From the NCBI GenBank assembly GCA_914767715.1, contig OU612068.1, positions 1,924,001-1,988,000 of the forward strand: a stretch of 64,000 bases of DNA, given 5' to 3'. The stretch is from Membranipora membranacea (lineage: Eukaryota > Bryozoa > Gymnolaemata > Cheilostomatida > Membraniporidae). Made by a program: the position numbers and the translations under genes. Under the pieces are notes generated by a model, which saw only the letters and a program-made list of their open reading frames with translations, did not search any database and had not been told where the DNA came from. Below, one piece after another: positions 50,301-62,133 of the stretch; the stretch's first letter is position 1, and each line of letters opens with the position of its first letter.

Positions 50301-53300
50301 AACAAACTATAATGATGTGTAGTTGAGTTACTGAAGAGTGTAAACCCCTCAAACAAGCTCAACTGACTGTACAAGTAGTACTTAGTTAGACCATGGATCA
50401 GTGAACACGCCACATTCCGTTGTTAAACACAGATACATTCCGATTGAATGTTGCAATTTTTGTGTACAATCATTGATAGTGGTCACTGGAATGTGTTGAG
50501 ATATTATTTTCACACTTTTCAGCCAGTAATTGATATTATTCAACAATAAAGAGAACAATTTATCGTTATTTTGAGATGTCAAATTGCCTGCACTGTGATT
50601 TAAATGACATTTAATACAGTGCACCAACACCTGTTTTTCATGGTAAGGATTAACATGGGCACACAATATGTAAAATTTGGCTGGGACTAGAATAAAGGAT
50701 AATCATGTAATTCTTCAGTCAATCAATTCCTAAATAGCACAGTATACATTGATTAAGACAGAATATAATAACGTAACAATCCTGTTCTAATGAGAATACT
50801 AACTTTATGGTTTAGCACATCAGTGGCAGCGTTTTGGTTTGTATTTACAGCTTCATCTTTGTCAGCCTCATCATCAGAGAGGTTACCTGTACTGCTAACA
50901 TCACTGTCAGCACCGCTATCCTCAACCACATCAGGGTCTGAATCATCGACCTCGCCCTTAGCGAGAATAGATCGAGCACCATCTAATATAGCCATGTATG
51001 AAAACTTCAACTGTTCAGGACGCTGTATCAACCCACACCTGATATAAAAAACAAAGGTAATTATGGCAAACCGTTTTGACAGTCAACTATAGATCGCGCT
51101 GCCTGCCCAAAAAGAGTTCTAAATGCGGTGCATTCCTCATCATCATAAGATGGGCGAAGAAAGAGATTTCAAAATTATCACTATGAAGTATGAGATTGCC
51201 AAACAGCCGGAGGCAGAGTATAAATATACGGTTGATAGGGAAGTATGGCCATCAAAGACTGAGAAGTAAGACCTCTTACACTAAATATGGAGCAAAGTAT
51301 AGTCTAGAGAAGATAATTATATGCCTGCAGCATCATACTAAAAAAAACCAAACACTGAGCGAGTCACAAATAAAAGTAGGGAAAGTCCCTGAGCTAAGAG
51401 TTAAGATAGTGATATAACTTGCCTGTATTTCCTCATATCCACGAGAAGGTGCCGGATATCTAATGTAGCTAAACTCTTTGTTCTCTCCACCTAAAAGGGA
51501 GGTAGCGAATAAAGTGTGTCAGAGAATGACACCTCAGTCTAAGAATGGTAAACAAAAGTTACATTTTATTGATAAAAAATGGAGCAAAAAATGACTCATG
51601 TTTTGAATGAGAGCAGGTTACAGAATCATACAAGACCAATGTAGGGATGTATGGATGAGGAATGCCATTCATCTAGTCTGAGCCCCCCAGACTTTTGCCC
51701 CTCGTCCGACGGCCCCCCCCCCCCCCGGGCGAGAGAAAGTCTGAGAACAATGCAGGATCTTGCTTGAGTTGTCTGCCCTTGAGTGTTATAAGTTAATCAA
51801 GGGGAGCACTAAAACTGCAATATCTATTGATTTCTATTCATGCCACCTACTATATTGCTCCAGGTATGAGAGTTTTCCAGTCAGACTCTGGGAAAAGTAG
51901 CCTCATGTTTGGGAAATACCCATGAGCAGAGATATTCACTGCCAAGTAGTGAAGAAAATGTCAGCCAGAATTTCTTTCATTTTGAATAAGGGCGGTCATT
52001 CATGACATTGACAAAAGGTCATATAATGTGTATTATTGGACCCTAGGCTATATGAAGTAAGATTAATGTAGAAGTAATGAGAGGAAAAATCCTCGCATAT
52101 CCTGCAAAGTGCATAGGCTACCATTCATCTGGTCCTTCATAAACTGAAATAATCTAGATCTTCCATATTCTATAGATTTTTCTGGTGGTATGAAATTTCA
52201 AATTCTAGTTTACTTTAAATACTCACCAGGACAAGGGCAGAGTCCACAAGACAGAAGGTACCAGATCTACCTATACCAGCACTGCAGTGGATAATAGGAG
52301 GGCCGGTATCTGTGCTGTCTGGGGATGGTATGGAGCCTGATTGTCGTACTGCGTACAGGAAAGCCAGGAAGGACTCTGAATTCTGTGGTATACCAAAATC
52401 TGGCCAGTCCATATAATGAAACTGTAATATAGACTTTTCTTCCTCTGTCTAGTAGATAAAAAACCTGGTATTGTAGTCTGCTCATGGAGTACATCACAGG
52501 CAATTCAACTCATCCCTGTCACAGTCACAGGTGATTTGATTTCACATATTTAATTGTTAGTCATAGTAGTCATTTAATTTGCAGCAGCAAAGAGAAGCAT
52601 CTGTTAAACCGTATAGTAGCTCATTATAATTTGGTAGTGAATCTAAAGCAAATCAGTGAGTGAAGATATATCCAGTCAAAAAACTGCAAAGTGTTTGGCA
52701 TGCCACAAGCTAACTCTTACCTCTAAGTGAACCATTTTAAGCTTTCTTATTAGGAAGTAGCCGTAGTCCTCTTGGTCTATGTGTTCTACTCGGATATTCA
52801 CATTATCAAATGTGAACGACTCCTGACCAGCTTCAGCACCCAGAGGGAAATATGGATGACACTTGAGCTACAAAACAAAGTGGACAATCTGGTACATGAT
52901 CTTATTCATAAGACCAACATCATTATATGTATGAATGGTCAAAAAATGTATATCTGGCGCATATAGCAGACACTATATCTAATATGGACAATGCAATACA
53001 TACAATGCATAGGCCAACATATCGTTATTCAATTACAATCATGAAACTAGATCAAATTTACCACCAAAGTCAAAATATGAGCCATTTGTTCTGCCTTGAA
53101 TCTAAGGTTACACTCACCCGTCCATCTTCTACAATTCTGTTCAGCATCACAATTCCTTTACTGTTTTGCTGCCAAACCATCAGCCAAAAATGGCCTACAG
53201 TGTTGCTTAGTGGTCCCTGAAAGCAAACGTATCTTGTATCAAATGAATGCGATATGTAATACAAAGAACATGCAATAATGCAGATAAACTTTGTGCGGAA

Positions 53301-54945
53301 CTCGATAAAGTTGCAGACAGCAAAAGCAGACAAAAGTTTATGGTATTTCATGTGGAGCAACTCAGTTATCAGAACCAACATGTTGCAGATGAACCAGATT
53401 TGTGTTATTGATGGAGGTGGAGAATTCTCCCTGCTGTGAACGTATCAAAACAATAGAAAAAGATTTCATTTCAAACCTGAGTGAGAATATATTTTCTTTT
53501 GGCTAGTGGTACTTGGACATAGCTGGCATTTATGTAGTTATTTTCCAGTCCCTCAAGACGAACACTGTGATCATCATCTGTAAGGGTTGGGAATAATTGG
53601 CAATTAGATTTGCGGAGAAATCAGAATGGCTAACATTGATACAATGTAACTGGTTTGGTGATACATGTCTCTTGATTCAACACTTGAATCACACTGACTG
53701 ATAACGTATGGAGGAGTAACAAAAACTTACTATATTTACCAAAAATTATACCAAGTGACATCACAATCATCGATAAAAATCATGACATACATACACTCAT
53801 CGATTGGGATGTAAAGCTCATATATCCCAGCTCTAGGAAACCCAAAAGAGAACTGAATGTTGAATGACAATAGACCTGACAAGCTAAAACTAATTCATTA
53901 AAGCAATGTCTAAGCCTCTATAATGTTTATGATGACAATGAATTGCTCATATTACCAAGCTAAGACTCTCTACTTACATGGGCTGACATCTCTATATCTG
54001 TTTCTGTCACGATTCTCTGCTAATCTTGCATTTTTCACCGAGTTGTTGTGTAACATACATGCTTCATTCTGAATTTGCTGCAAAATCATTGGATGAGATG
54101 GCTTCATATGTTTGCACAAAATCATCAATCACCTTCAGGAAAACCAACTAGAACTTCTGAATGCAGGGCTTACAATCTATGCTGCTTTCAACTTTGAATT
54201 CTAGGCTCTATTATAGGCCCCTATTACTCATGCTGCAGTTTGATCAAGACCAGAGGTCCAGTAAATTGAAAGCTATGACTACTACAACCGATTTGCACAA
54301 ACTACAGCATAGCGGGCCATCAGCTTCTTTTTCGTTATGTTCGAACAGAGCATGGGACATACATAGAGTCGGCCACAGTTTGATCTAGACTTAGAGAGAT
54401 CAGCATTCTTGACACGAAGAAACTTAGATGCGGGCATTGATTGAGAAATGAAGGACTTTTTTCGTGAAAGTCACAGTGACACAGTCACAAACGACAACAT
54501 GTTACAAAGGATAGCAAAAAATGATCACATACATATTATTATTATATCAATTCCAAGAAGTGGCATACATCATCATAATAAATCATAGTAGCAAGGAGAC
54601 ACATTCTATTCAATTCATTCCTCTTTGATCACAAATAGATACACAATTGTCTAGATAGATAGACAGTTAAAGCTGCGAGCCCTGTGATCAAAGCAACTTG
54701 ACTATTTGAATTGCACATTCTGCATCGGCCATCAAAATGGCCTGTGAATACAGCTATAGATACAATTCACTGGAGCACAGAGATCATATTATCATTATTC
54801 TCCCTGGCCTGGCTGGTTAAAAACTAAAAGTAAAGTTATTTTTTAAAGTGGCTTTCTTTAAAGCATTGATACTCACATCAAACACCAGCTTCCAACTCCT
54901 CTCTCTGGTGAATGTCTCAAACTCTTCCTCGATATGAGATAACAT
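47396..54945 (-). CDS. Non-receptor protein tyrosine phosphatase, PTPN1/PTPN2-like, tail-anchored
   Basis: Removes phosphate from phosphotyrosine, probably on receptors reaching the ER. Twelve minus-strand exons: 54945-54877, 54077-53978, 53579-53479, 53216-53118, 52867-52721, 52448-52227, 51490-51423, 51038-50804, 50210-50007, 49714-49560, 47918-47836, 47508-47396. They give 531 residues (PTP1B about 435). Catalytic domain: [24 protein letters not shown], the WPDFG acid loop, active site [12 protein letters not shown], and Q-loop [15 protein letters not shown]. The tail that follows has an acidic segment (exon 8), proline-rich SH3-ligand-like stretches (exon 9; PPPVPPRPP in exon 10), and a Lys-rich coiled stretch (exon 11). 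It ends in a hydrophobic helix ([20 protein letters not shown]) that should anchor it in the ER membrane, as in PTP1B. Intron 7 uses a GC donor (CAG-GCAAGT). It could be ancestral to both PTPN1 and PTPN2. Confidence 0.93.
51675..51727. repeat. Dispersed C-rich repeat, copy 2, with 14-base C run
   Basis: AGTCTGAGCCCCCCAGACTT then a CCGACGG block running into 14 C at 51713-51726. Related to 42781-42830. Confidence 0.5.
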
Positions 54946-56439
54946 GATTAAATAAATAAATACACAGCATATAGATCTTGATCTAGGTCATTACAATACA
55001 TGAATAAATTTAAAACAATTTTTTTGCTCCTGCTTCAGATTTTCCGGAAGTTCCTACCTTAACTGCATTCCTAAATGAACCCAAATATTTATTAGCAACA
55101 GGTATAATAATTGATTATCCACATTTACTAACTTGTTTGATTTTTATGATTTTTTTAACAGGTTTAATGTTTCAAAAACCTTTTAGGGTTTTGAAGATAA
55201 AAAATACCCAAAAAGATATTGCTGCTAAGTTCTGGGAAATTTGAAACTCACTCAGCAATGAGTTTGGAGAAAAATGTGGAGGAAGGATTTTCAAGGGCAA
55301 CGTAACAGAAGCTTCCCCATAAGACCTATGACTTGGTCTTGACTGAAGAGAGGCACCTAACCTAGAGGACCCAAGACCCATGCTATGCTAGAATCTAAAC
55401 ATAGTGCTGCATATTATTATCCTCCTTCCTTGGAATTGGTTAGCACAGCTGGCTATCACACACAGACATCACATACATAGGCCTACATGACTGATTGCTG
55501 ACTGAAGTGAAGGTATGTAGCAATTGTATGTAGTTGTAAATTTTGTAATGTAGATAACCTAATGAAATCCCTTAGGTAGGGCTAATAATGCTGGACAGCT
55601 TACTAAGTAAAGCTAATCATCACTACTTCAGAGTTAGCCCCATCTGCTGCGCTAAGGACCCATCCGGATGCCTATTTAGCGACCGCCGGAAGCCCACTTG
55701 GCATCTGGTGGTTGCCGAATAGGCATCCAGTTGGCACTTGGACAACCGCCGGATGCCAAATAGGCATCCGGTTGCATAAAAGGCATCCGGACACTTGTCT
55801 TATTTGACACAAGCGGATGGGTTTGTAACAGAAGAGGATTGGTTGTAGACACACCCATCATCATCAACAAACCCACCCGGATGTCCGAGTGCCAGCCAAA
55901 AGGCTATTTGGCATCCATAGGATGCGACGCGGACTACCGCAGGTTGCTAGATCTATGCTTCCGGATGGGTTTGTAACAGTCACACTTTGAGATTAATGCA
56001 AAGTGCAGTGGATGGCCAGTGAGCACTGCCGGATGGGTATTTGTCATAAGCGGATGGCCCTTTTATAGAGATGTGTGGCGGATGGCTATGAATGGCATGG
56101 ATTGATGAGTTTGCAGCCTCTTGTTTTTAATTTCTGAGCTATACAGAATTCAATGAGCACACATTACCTGTGTGGTAGCAGTGGTTTAAGGTATGCCAGA
56201 ACATGGACAAAATAATGGTTTAGAAAGCCGCTTTTGTTATCAAAACTATGATAATCAGGACGACAATTCAACCAGAAACTAAGAAAAAATGGGGATTGAA
56301 CCCATATCGCCCTCTCCAACTGTCAGTTTTATGCTTGTACTAAAATTACAATGATTTCAACATTGTCATATCTGTCTGTTTTGGCATCAGGTTATTGTGT
56401 TACTGGTTGATACATCGGGTGCTTATAGTCTAACTGATA
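54946..56439. other. Divergent spacer between phosphatase and MASTL genes
   Basis: The two start codons are 1.5 kb apart, so promoters of both genes should lie here. No exon is recognised. The middle is occupied by the GCATCCGG repeat cluster (55655-56090). Confidence 0.45.
55655..56090. repeat. Cluster of GCATCCGG / CCGGATGC inverted and direct repeats
   Basis: Over about 430 bases, more than a dozen copies or near-copies of GGCATCCGG, CCGGATGCC and GCGGATGGG occur in both orientations, joined by recurring phrases such as GGATGGGTTTGTAACAG (twice) and TATTTGGCATCC. The region is GC-richer than its surroundings and is not coding in any convincing frame. It resembles a shuffled palindromic repeat or an unidentified non-coding element. 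Confidence 0.7.
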
Positions 56440-59127
56440 ATGTCCTCGACTGATGATGTCGATTCTTTAAGCAAATCAGGATCAAATTCATCGCTTGGAT
56501 TGCTGCCCACAATAGAAGACTTTGAGATCATTAAGCCCATCAGCAGGGGTGCTTACGCTAAAGTTTATCTCGGATACAAAAGACAACAACCAGACAAACA
56601 TTATGCTATCAAGGTGAGACCCCTTCCATATTTAGTGGGTTGAATTTGTAATCTTATGATGTAATTGACAATTTCCTGTTTGGTGTTTAAAGGGCAACCA
56701 AGGTTTCAAACAACTTATCATTGATGGCCATTGATTAATAGCAGATTGCACCTTCTGCATGGGGAAAAAGACAAAATATAATTCGGATGATTATTCAGCC
56801 AGAATTCTTGTGAAACATTTCTTCCATCAGGTACTCAAACTCAGCTAAAAGAGAATACCACATAGCAGTTTCCTGTTCCTGTTATTATTTAGCCTGGGCT
56901 CTATAATTATTACAGCAAAGTCTTGGAACCTCCCCTAAACTGAAGTGTTACCCAGCTTAGAGTCAGCAACTACTTTGAGTTTTGCATCGCGTAATGCACA
57001 AAGCTGATGCTGCCCAGCACATTATTTGCTACCCATTAATGCATTGCTGCGAAACCTTGGTTTCCCTTTAATAGCAAATGTCGTTATAAGGAACACATGG
57101 AAGGATAGATGAAATTAGTTGACTACCATACTTAAATCAGAAATACTGAAAAGTATAAAATTTTGAATTAATAAAGTAAGCATGCATGCAAAGTAATGTT
57201 GAATTTTAGAATTGGCCAGTGCCATAATGTATTTGGCGGCTCCTTGCTCTCATAATAATCATAAGCCACTGTGGATTGTCCAATCCGATGAAATTCAATC
57301 TAATAAAAAGTACATTTAGCCATAGTTCGCACCTGACTAAGTTTGTCGTCTGGGTTTGCAGGTGATGAAGAAAAAAGAGATGGTACACAAGAATATGACA
57401 TCACAGGTCCTGGCTGAGAGAGCCGCTCTGGCCGTTACAAAGTCCCCTTTTGTGGTGAAGCTTTACTACTCACTGCAGACTAACCTCAATGTGTATCTGG
57501 TTATGGATTATATGATAGGTGGTGATCTCAAGTCATTGTTATCTATGTACGGGTATTTCGATGAAGCCATGGCAGTACAGTATACTGGTAAGTTGTTGTG
57601 TCTGATTTAATATAATATAGCATACATTTTGAACAAACATAGGGCCAAAAGTCATTGATCAAAGTATTGAGGTAATCCTGTCACTGAGGTATTTAATGTA
57701 CATGTAGTTGTTTTATTATTCATCTTGAAACTTTCTCAACAAACATCGGCCTCTGGAAAATCAAATGTTATCTTGGTGATAGCAATTATTTCTATTGAAA
57801 TCTATTTATAGCTGAGATAGCCGTGGCACTAGATTATCTCCACAAACGAGGGATTATACACAGAGATCTTAAGCCTGACAATATGCTGATTGGTAGTGAT
57901 GGACACCTTCGTCTCAGTGACTTTGGCTTGTCAAAGATTGACATGGATCATCGGTTGCATGTCAAAGATTTGCTGAATACACCAAGTGTAGGAAAGCATG
58001 CAAAGGTAGGCAGCACTCTGTCATATTTTTATTAGTTTCTTATGGTTGAGAGGTCAGATCTGCAACTGTCTGCTCCCGTTATTCACTGTTCAGGCAATAA
58101 TCAGGCGCCAATTTTGCTCTCGTCAACTTGTGCAATGCAACAATAATACATCACATATCTGAACATAATGTAGGGGTGTGAGTTGGCTATATTTGAAACT
58201 AGTAAGACAATTACAAATGGAACAAAGGTTCTGGTTCTGGCACTTTGCGTTTCCGGGTCCATGAAAGAGTTGTCCACTCATGTAGTTATTTCAGAATAGG
58301 TTTCACAACTCCAGGTGATATTTTTGTGTGATTAATGTTTACTTGTAATTTATAATGGTAATTATTTGTTCTCTGAGCACCCCAAGTGCCAAGCGTTTGA
58401 AGATTATTGGACATGACACTGTTGAGAATGGCTGTCTGAGCATCCAGGGGTCACCCAAAGGTCATTAATCACCTGATTAAGATTCTGTTTTCTTGATATG
58501 AACATGACATAATTTTATTAAATGAAGGAGAATCTAAGGACACCTGGACAGTTGTTATCTCTGACCAGTCAGTTAGCTTTTACATCGGGAAGTTCAGCAC
58601 AGCAAGAAGCTCAGGGTGACTGGAGTCCTTGTCTGAATGAGAACAAAAGAAAGAGATGCTATGACAACATCAAACAGAGCAGTCCTATTAAGGTGAGGAA
58701 CATCTAAATTGCACGTCAATTCTTTATATTTTTAATAATATATTTGATACATCTAGCTAAAGTCCCTGTGTCAATTTGGTACTGTAAAAAAATACTGTGC
58801 ATTTCTGTTCTTTATGAATGATACGTTACTATAAAGACTTATTTAAAATGGTGTTTTGTTGTCTGGCAACGAAATGTAAAATATTGCACAATATTGTAGG
58901 GCAGCCAAAATACAGGTTTGACTGCTGTATTTGATGATGTGAGCTTATTACCTCCTGCGTTGAAGCGGGTCGCTACTGAGAATGTCGGGTCAGCTATCTC
59001 TTATAACAGTATAGAGAAGGCCAGGGAGGCGTCACTGTCAGTACATGTACCGTTCAGCTTACAGATCACGAATACTTCTGCTGTATGCCTCGATACAAGT
59101 CAAGATGTTATCTCCCCTTTTCAAGAG
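56440..59127 (+). CDS. MASTL: Greatwall kinase MASTL, N-terminal half only
   Basis: AGC-type Ser/Thr kinase; in animals it phosphorylates ENSA/ARPP19 to block PP2A-B55 in mitosis. Exons 56440-56613, 57362-57587, 57812-58005, 58528-58692, 58900-59127, all in phase, giving 329 residues without a stop. An in-frame TAA at 56431 fixes the start. Visible: kinase N-lobe ([22 protein letters not shown] lysine), [20 protein letters not shown], catalytic HRDLKPDNM and DFGLSK. Then comes the beginning of the MASTL-specific long insert between the lobes ([31 protein letters not shown]). The C-lobe with the APE motif, expected after about 400 more residues in the human protein, is not found up to 64000 on the plus strand. 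The gene is either cut by later insertions or continues after an unusually long intron. Confidence 0.9.
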
Positions 59128-59148
59128 GTTTGTTACAGAAAACACATG

Positions 59149-59366
59149 TTACACCCACAAGTGTAATAATTTTCAAAACTTGTAATAACACCCACAAATG
59201 TAATAATCTCTTCCCTCAAATGTAATAACCAACCACAACTGTAATAACTTCTTCCCTCAAGTGTAATAAAATGTTTCACCCACAAGTGTAATAATCTGTT
59301 CCCTCAAATGTAATAAAAAAAAAATCGCCCTCAAGTGTAATAATCTCTTCCCTCAAATGTAATAAT
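59149..59366. repeat. Tandem repeat of AAGTGTAATAA-type units
   Basis: About ten imperfect units of the form CCCACAAGTGTAATAAT alternating with CTTCCCTCAAATGTAATAA. The array begins about 20 bases after the last MASTL exon found. Confidence 0.85.
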
Positions 59367-60582
59367 TTTATTCGCCGTTAATTGTATTGGAGAATAGAGA
59401 GGTAGATCATCTGACAGTGCTATTACTGTGTTATATGCGCCTTTTGGTGTTTTTTTGCGCTCCAAATTGTCATAATAGGGCTTTAAATCATATGAAAATC
59501 CATCCGTTTGAGTTGTATAGGGGAGACAACGTAATTGTAAATGGCTAAAAATTTAAATCCTATGAAAATCAATCCATCATTCATCCATCCATGTAATCAT
59601 TTTTCACCATACCTATTCTGCAGCTAGTGGGCCATTTTTCTTTCCTAGCTTTCAATAAAACTCCTAAATTTGACCTGCAGTGGAGCACACCTAGTTAGTA
59701 GCACCGCAATAGACCAGAGGAAAAGGTTATGAGTTATAGGCCTAACTCATTCTAGTTATAAACCTATTGATTTGTATCATAAGCAGGTGTGAAAATAACC
59801 AGATTTGTTTGGAATGTGTTGGAATAACATGGGCATAGGCTTAGTGCAAGGAAGACAAAGCTGATAAAAATTACACTACCCACTGTCAGTGGATGAAGCA
59901 CAACTTGAGTTTTAGTGATGAGTTAATATGTCCACAATTTTTTATCAAAGGCTGCGCCGGCACCCAGTCATGGTCGTAGTAAGGCAAAAAGTCTCAACTG
60001 TACTTTTTTATATACTGCTCATTACCAATAACATTAATTTTGCGAATGCTTGCAATAGTTTTTAATCAAGCAATGGAACCTATAAATTTCCTAGCTATCT
60101 CTGCGCATGTCCTTGGTGTCAAGGGTAAGCGGTGACAAACCTGATGATTTAGAAATAGAATGAACATTATGTGCTGGCAGCCCACCAGACAGCACTACCA
60201 AAGACTATAAATAGACTAAAAATTCATCTAATAATTTATATATATATACATATGTACATTGTACCTTTATTGACATAAGACTGCTGCTTATAAAAGTACA
60301 GGAATATAGACGAGTAGGTGTTGGACAGGCCAGTACAGAAATTTAAGACATAATTTTTGATTATGGAATGGTAATAAGAGTATGAAAATAAATGCTACAT
60401 GATGTATGAGACCTATGACCTGACTTCTATTTTAAAAGATGAACAGAAAGTCAGTACTACTAATAACTAATCTACAGTTTAATCCACACAAGCACACAAC
60501 ATGATATAATGATTGAAGTAAGAAAGCTAAATGTATAGTATCGAATCAGGGAACAAACATACATCGGATTTAATTAGATTAA
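59367..60582. other. Spacer between MASTL exon 5 and the minus-strand F-box exon
   Basis: No kinase C-lobe exon and no other gene is recognised. A short (TA)n stretch lies near 60236-60251. Confidence 0.5.
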
Positions 60583-61852
60583 TTAATTCCAGTGTATGTT
60601 TGTGACTCGATACCACCCGAATCTTAGATTCTCCAAAGTAATGTAACCGTTTATCCAGCCAGTGCCATAGCCCTGCAAAATTTCTCGCAATTCTATCGCC
60701 ACTCCACTGCCTCTTCCACAATGTTGCATGATCGTTCTAACACCGATCACTGGGTTTAGTTCCAACTTCAGCTCTCTCTCATCCATTAGATTGAAATATA
60801 CCTGTGGGCATGACTTACGGGATTCATACACACACACAGGAAATTGAGTTCCAAAGACGGTCTTTATATTGAGGAAATCATATATGCTGCCTCTGGCAGC
60901 ATACCGGAATATGAGCTCAATATCAGCACATTTCAAGTCGGAAAACTTGCAACGAGGCTTCCGGCGCATGTTGAGGGCTAAATCACGCCACAGCCGACAC
61001 ACACTCCATATCCTTGTCAGACTTCTGAGATCGACGGAACATAACTGAAGTAGGAGCATAATCACTAGTAGAGGCAGTTCGTTGATATGAAGTGGCGATC
61101 TATATAATATTAGACAGAAAAGATGAATCACACTTTCATATCGTAATCAGATCGGTATAAATCTCCCTCCCAGTGAAATGCATTCTTATAACCCTAATCA
61201 CAATGATGAAGTAGGCCCTACATACATACAAAATATATCACGTCCTACTATATATCTTCTTGTTTCCCTGATGGTAATTTTTAAAGTAGCAATATAACAT
61301 CAAGTGGATTCGGTATAGATATTGTAAGTGAATAGTGCCATTTACGCACCGTTCCTCAGCTGACTCCTTTGATGATGGAGTTTCCTTATCACTGTCAGTG
61401 GTCTTTGGCAGACAGGTTGCTTTTCGCTTCACTTCTACAGTGCTGGTACTACAATGGTAGAAATCAAAATACATGTTATCAAGAACGTAATGCATCTTTG
61501 CCCTTGATCAAGAAACACGTATCGACAATATATAGGCAATGACGGTCAGAATAAATAGTCTTTACTTTGCTCTTTGTCTTTGATAAGTATGTTTTCAGGG
61601 GCCGCGCAGCTTACCATATTTTCAAGCTCCTGTACCGAGCTTGATGAATTTATTCACTGTCATTCTGACTTGGCAAGGAAAACCTACCAAGATTTTGAAC
61701 CTGAAAGCTGGAAGCGACAATAGGAGTTATCCTTTCATGTATTTAGGCCTTACCTGATATGAAATGCTGAATTCTGTGCTTTAATGCGGCTGCTGTTAGA
61801 CTCGATAATTGTATGATTGATGGGAATGTCTGTTGCTTCTGATGTACTGGCG
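60583..61852 (-). CDS. F-box protein exons (3' part of a larger minus-strand gene)
   Basis: Three exons: 61852-61754, 61448-61350 and 61099-60583 (stop TAA). Every junction is in phase 2. The first two exons are both exactly 99 bases and both begin with the same Ser/Thr-rich opening (ASTSEATD and TSTVEVKRK), suggesting exon duplication. The last exon opens with an F-box: INELPLLVIMLLLQLC, then DLRSLTRIWSVCRLWRDLA. A C-terminal domain of about 130 residues with no family I recognise follows. F-box proteins bind SKP1 and present substrates to an SCF ubiquitin ligase. The first of these exons needs an upstream exon ending in phase 2, and the integrase-OTU exon at 62134-63724 provides exactly that. 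Confidence 0.6.
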
Positions 61853-62133
61853 CTACAACCATTCAAAGAAAAAGGAAATTTTATCATCGGTTCTATCACT
61901 GCCCCGGTTTACACAGTCTTAATTTTGCAACATATTCATATAGGTGATTGAAGTTATTTGTAAACCAGGAAGCATCTCTAGTTTGTCTCCTGTCCACTAC
62001 TCATTGTATCACATGCCATTTATACTGTATAATTGAGTCATCGTGGCTTGCACAAAATAAGTTGTACTATGTTTGGGTTTGAACATTAATGATCATGCGT
62101 TTAGAATGAATCAATGGAAACAAAATTAAATAC

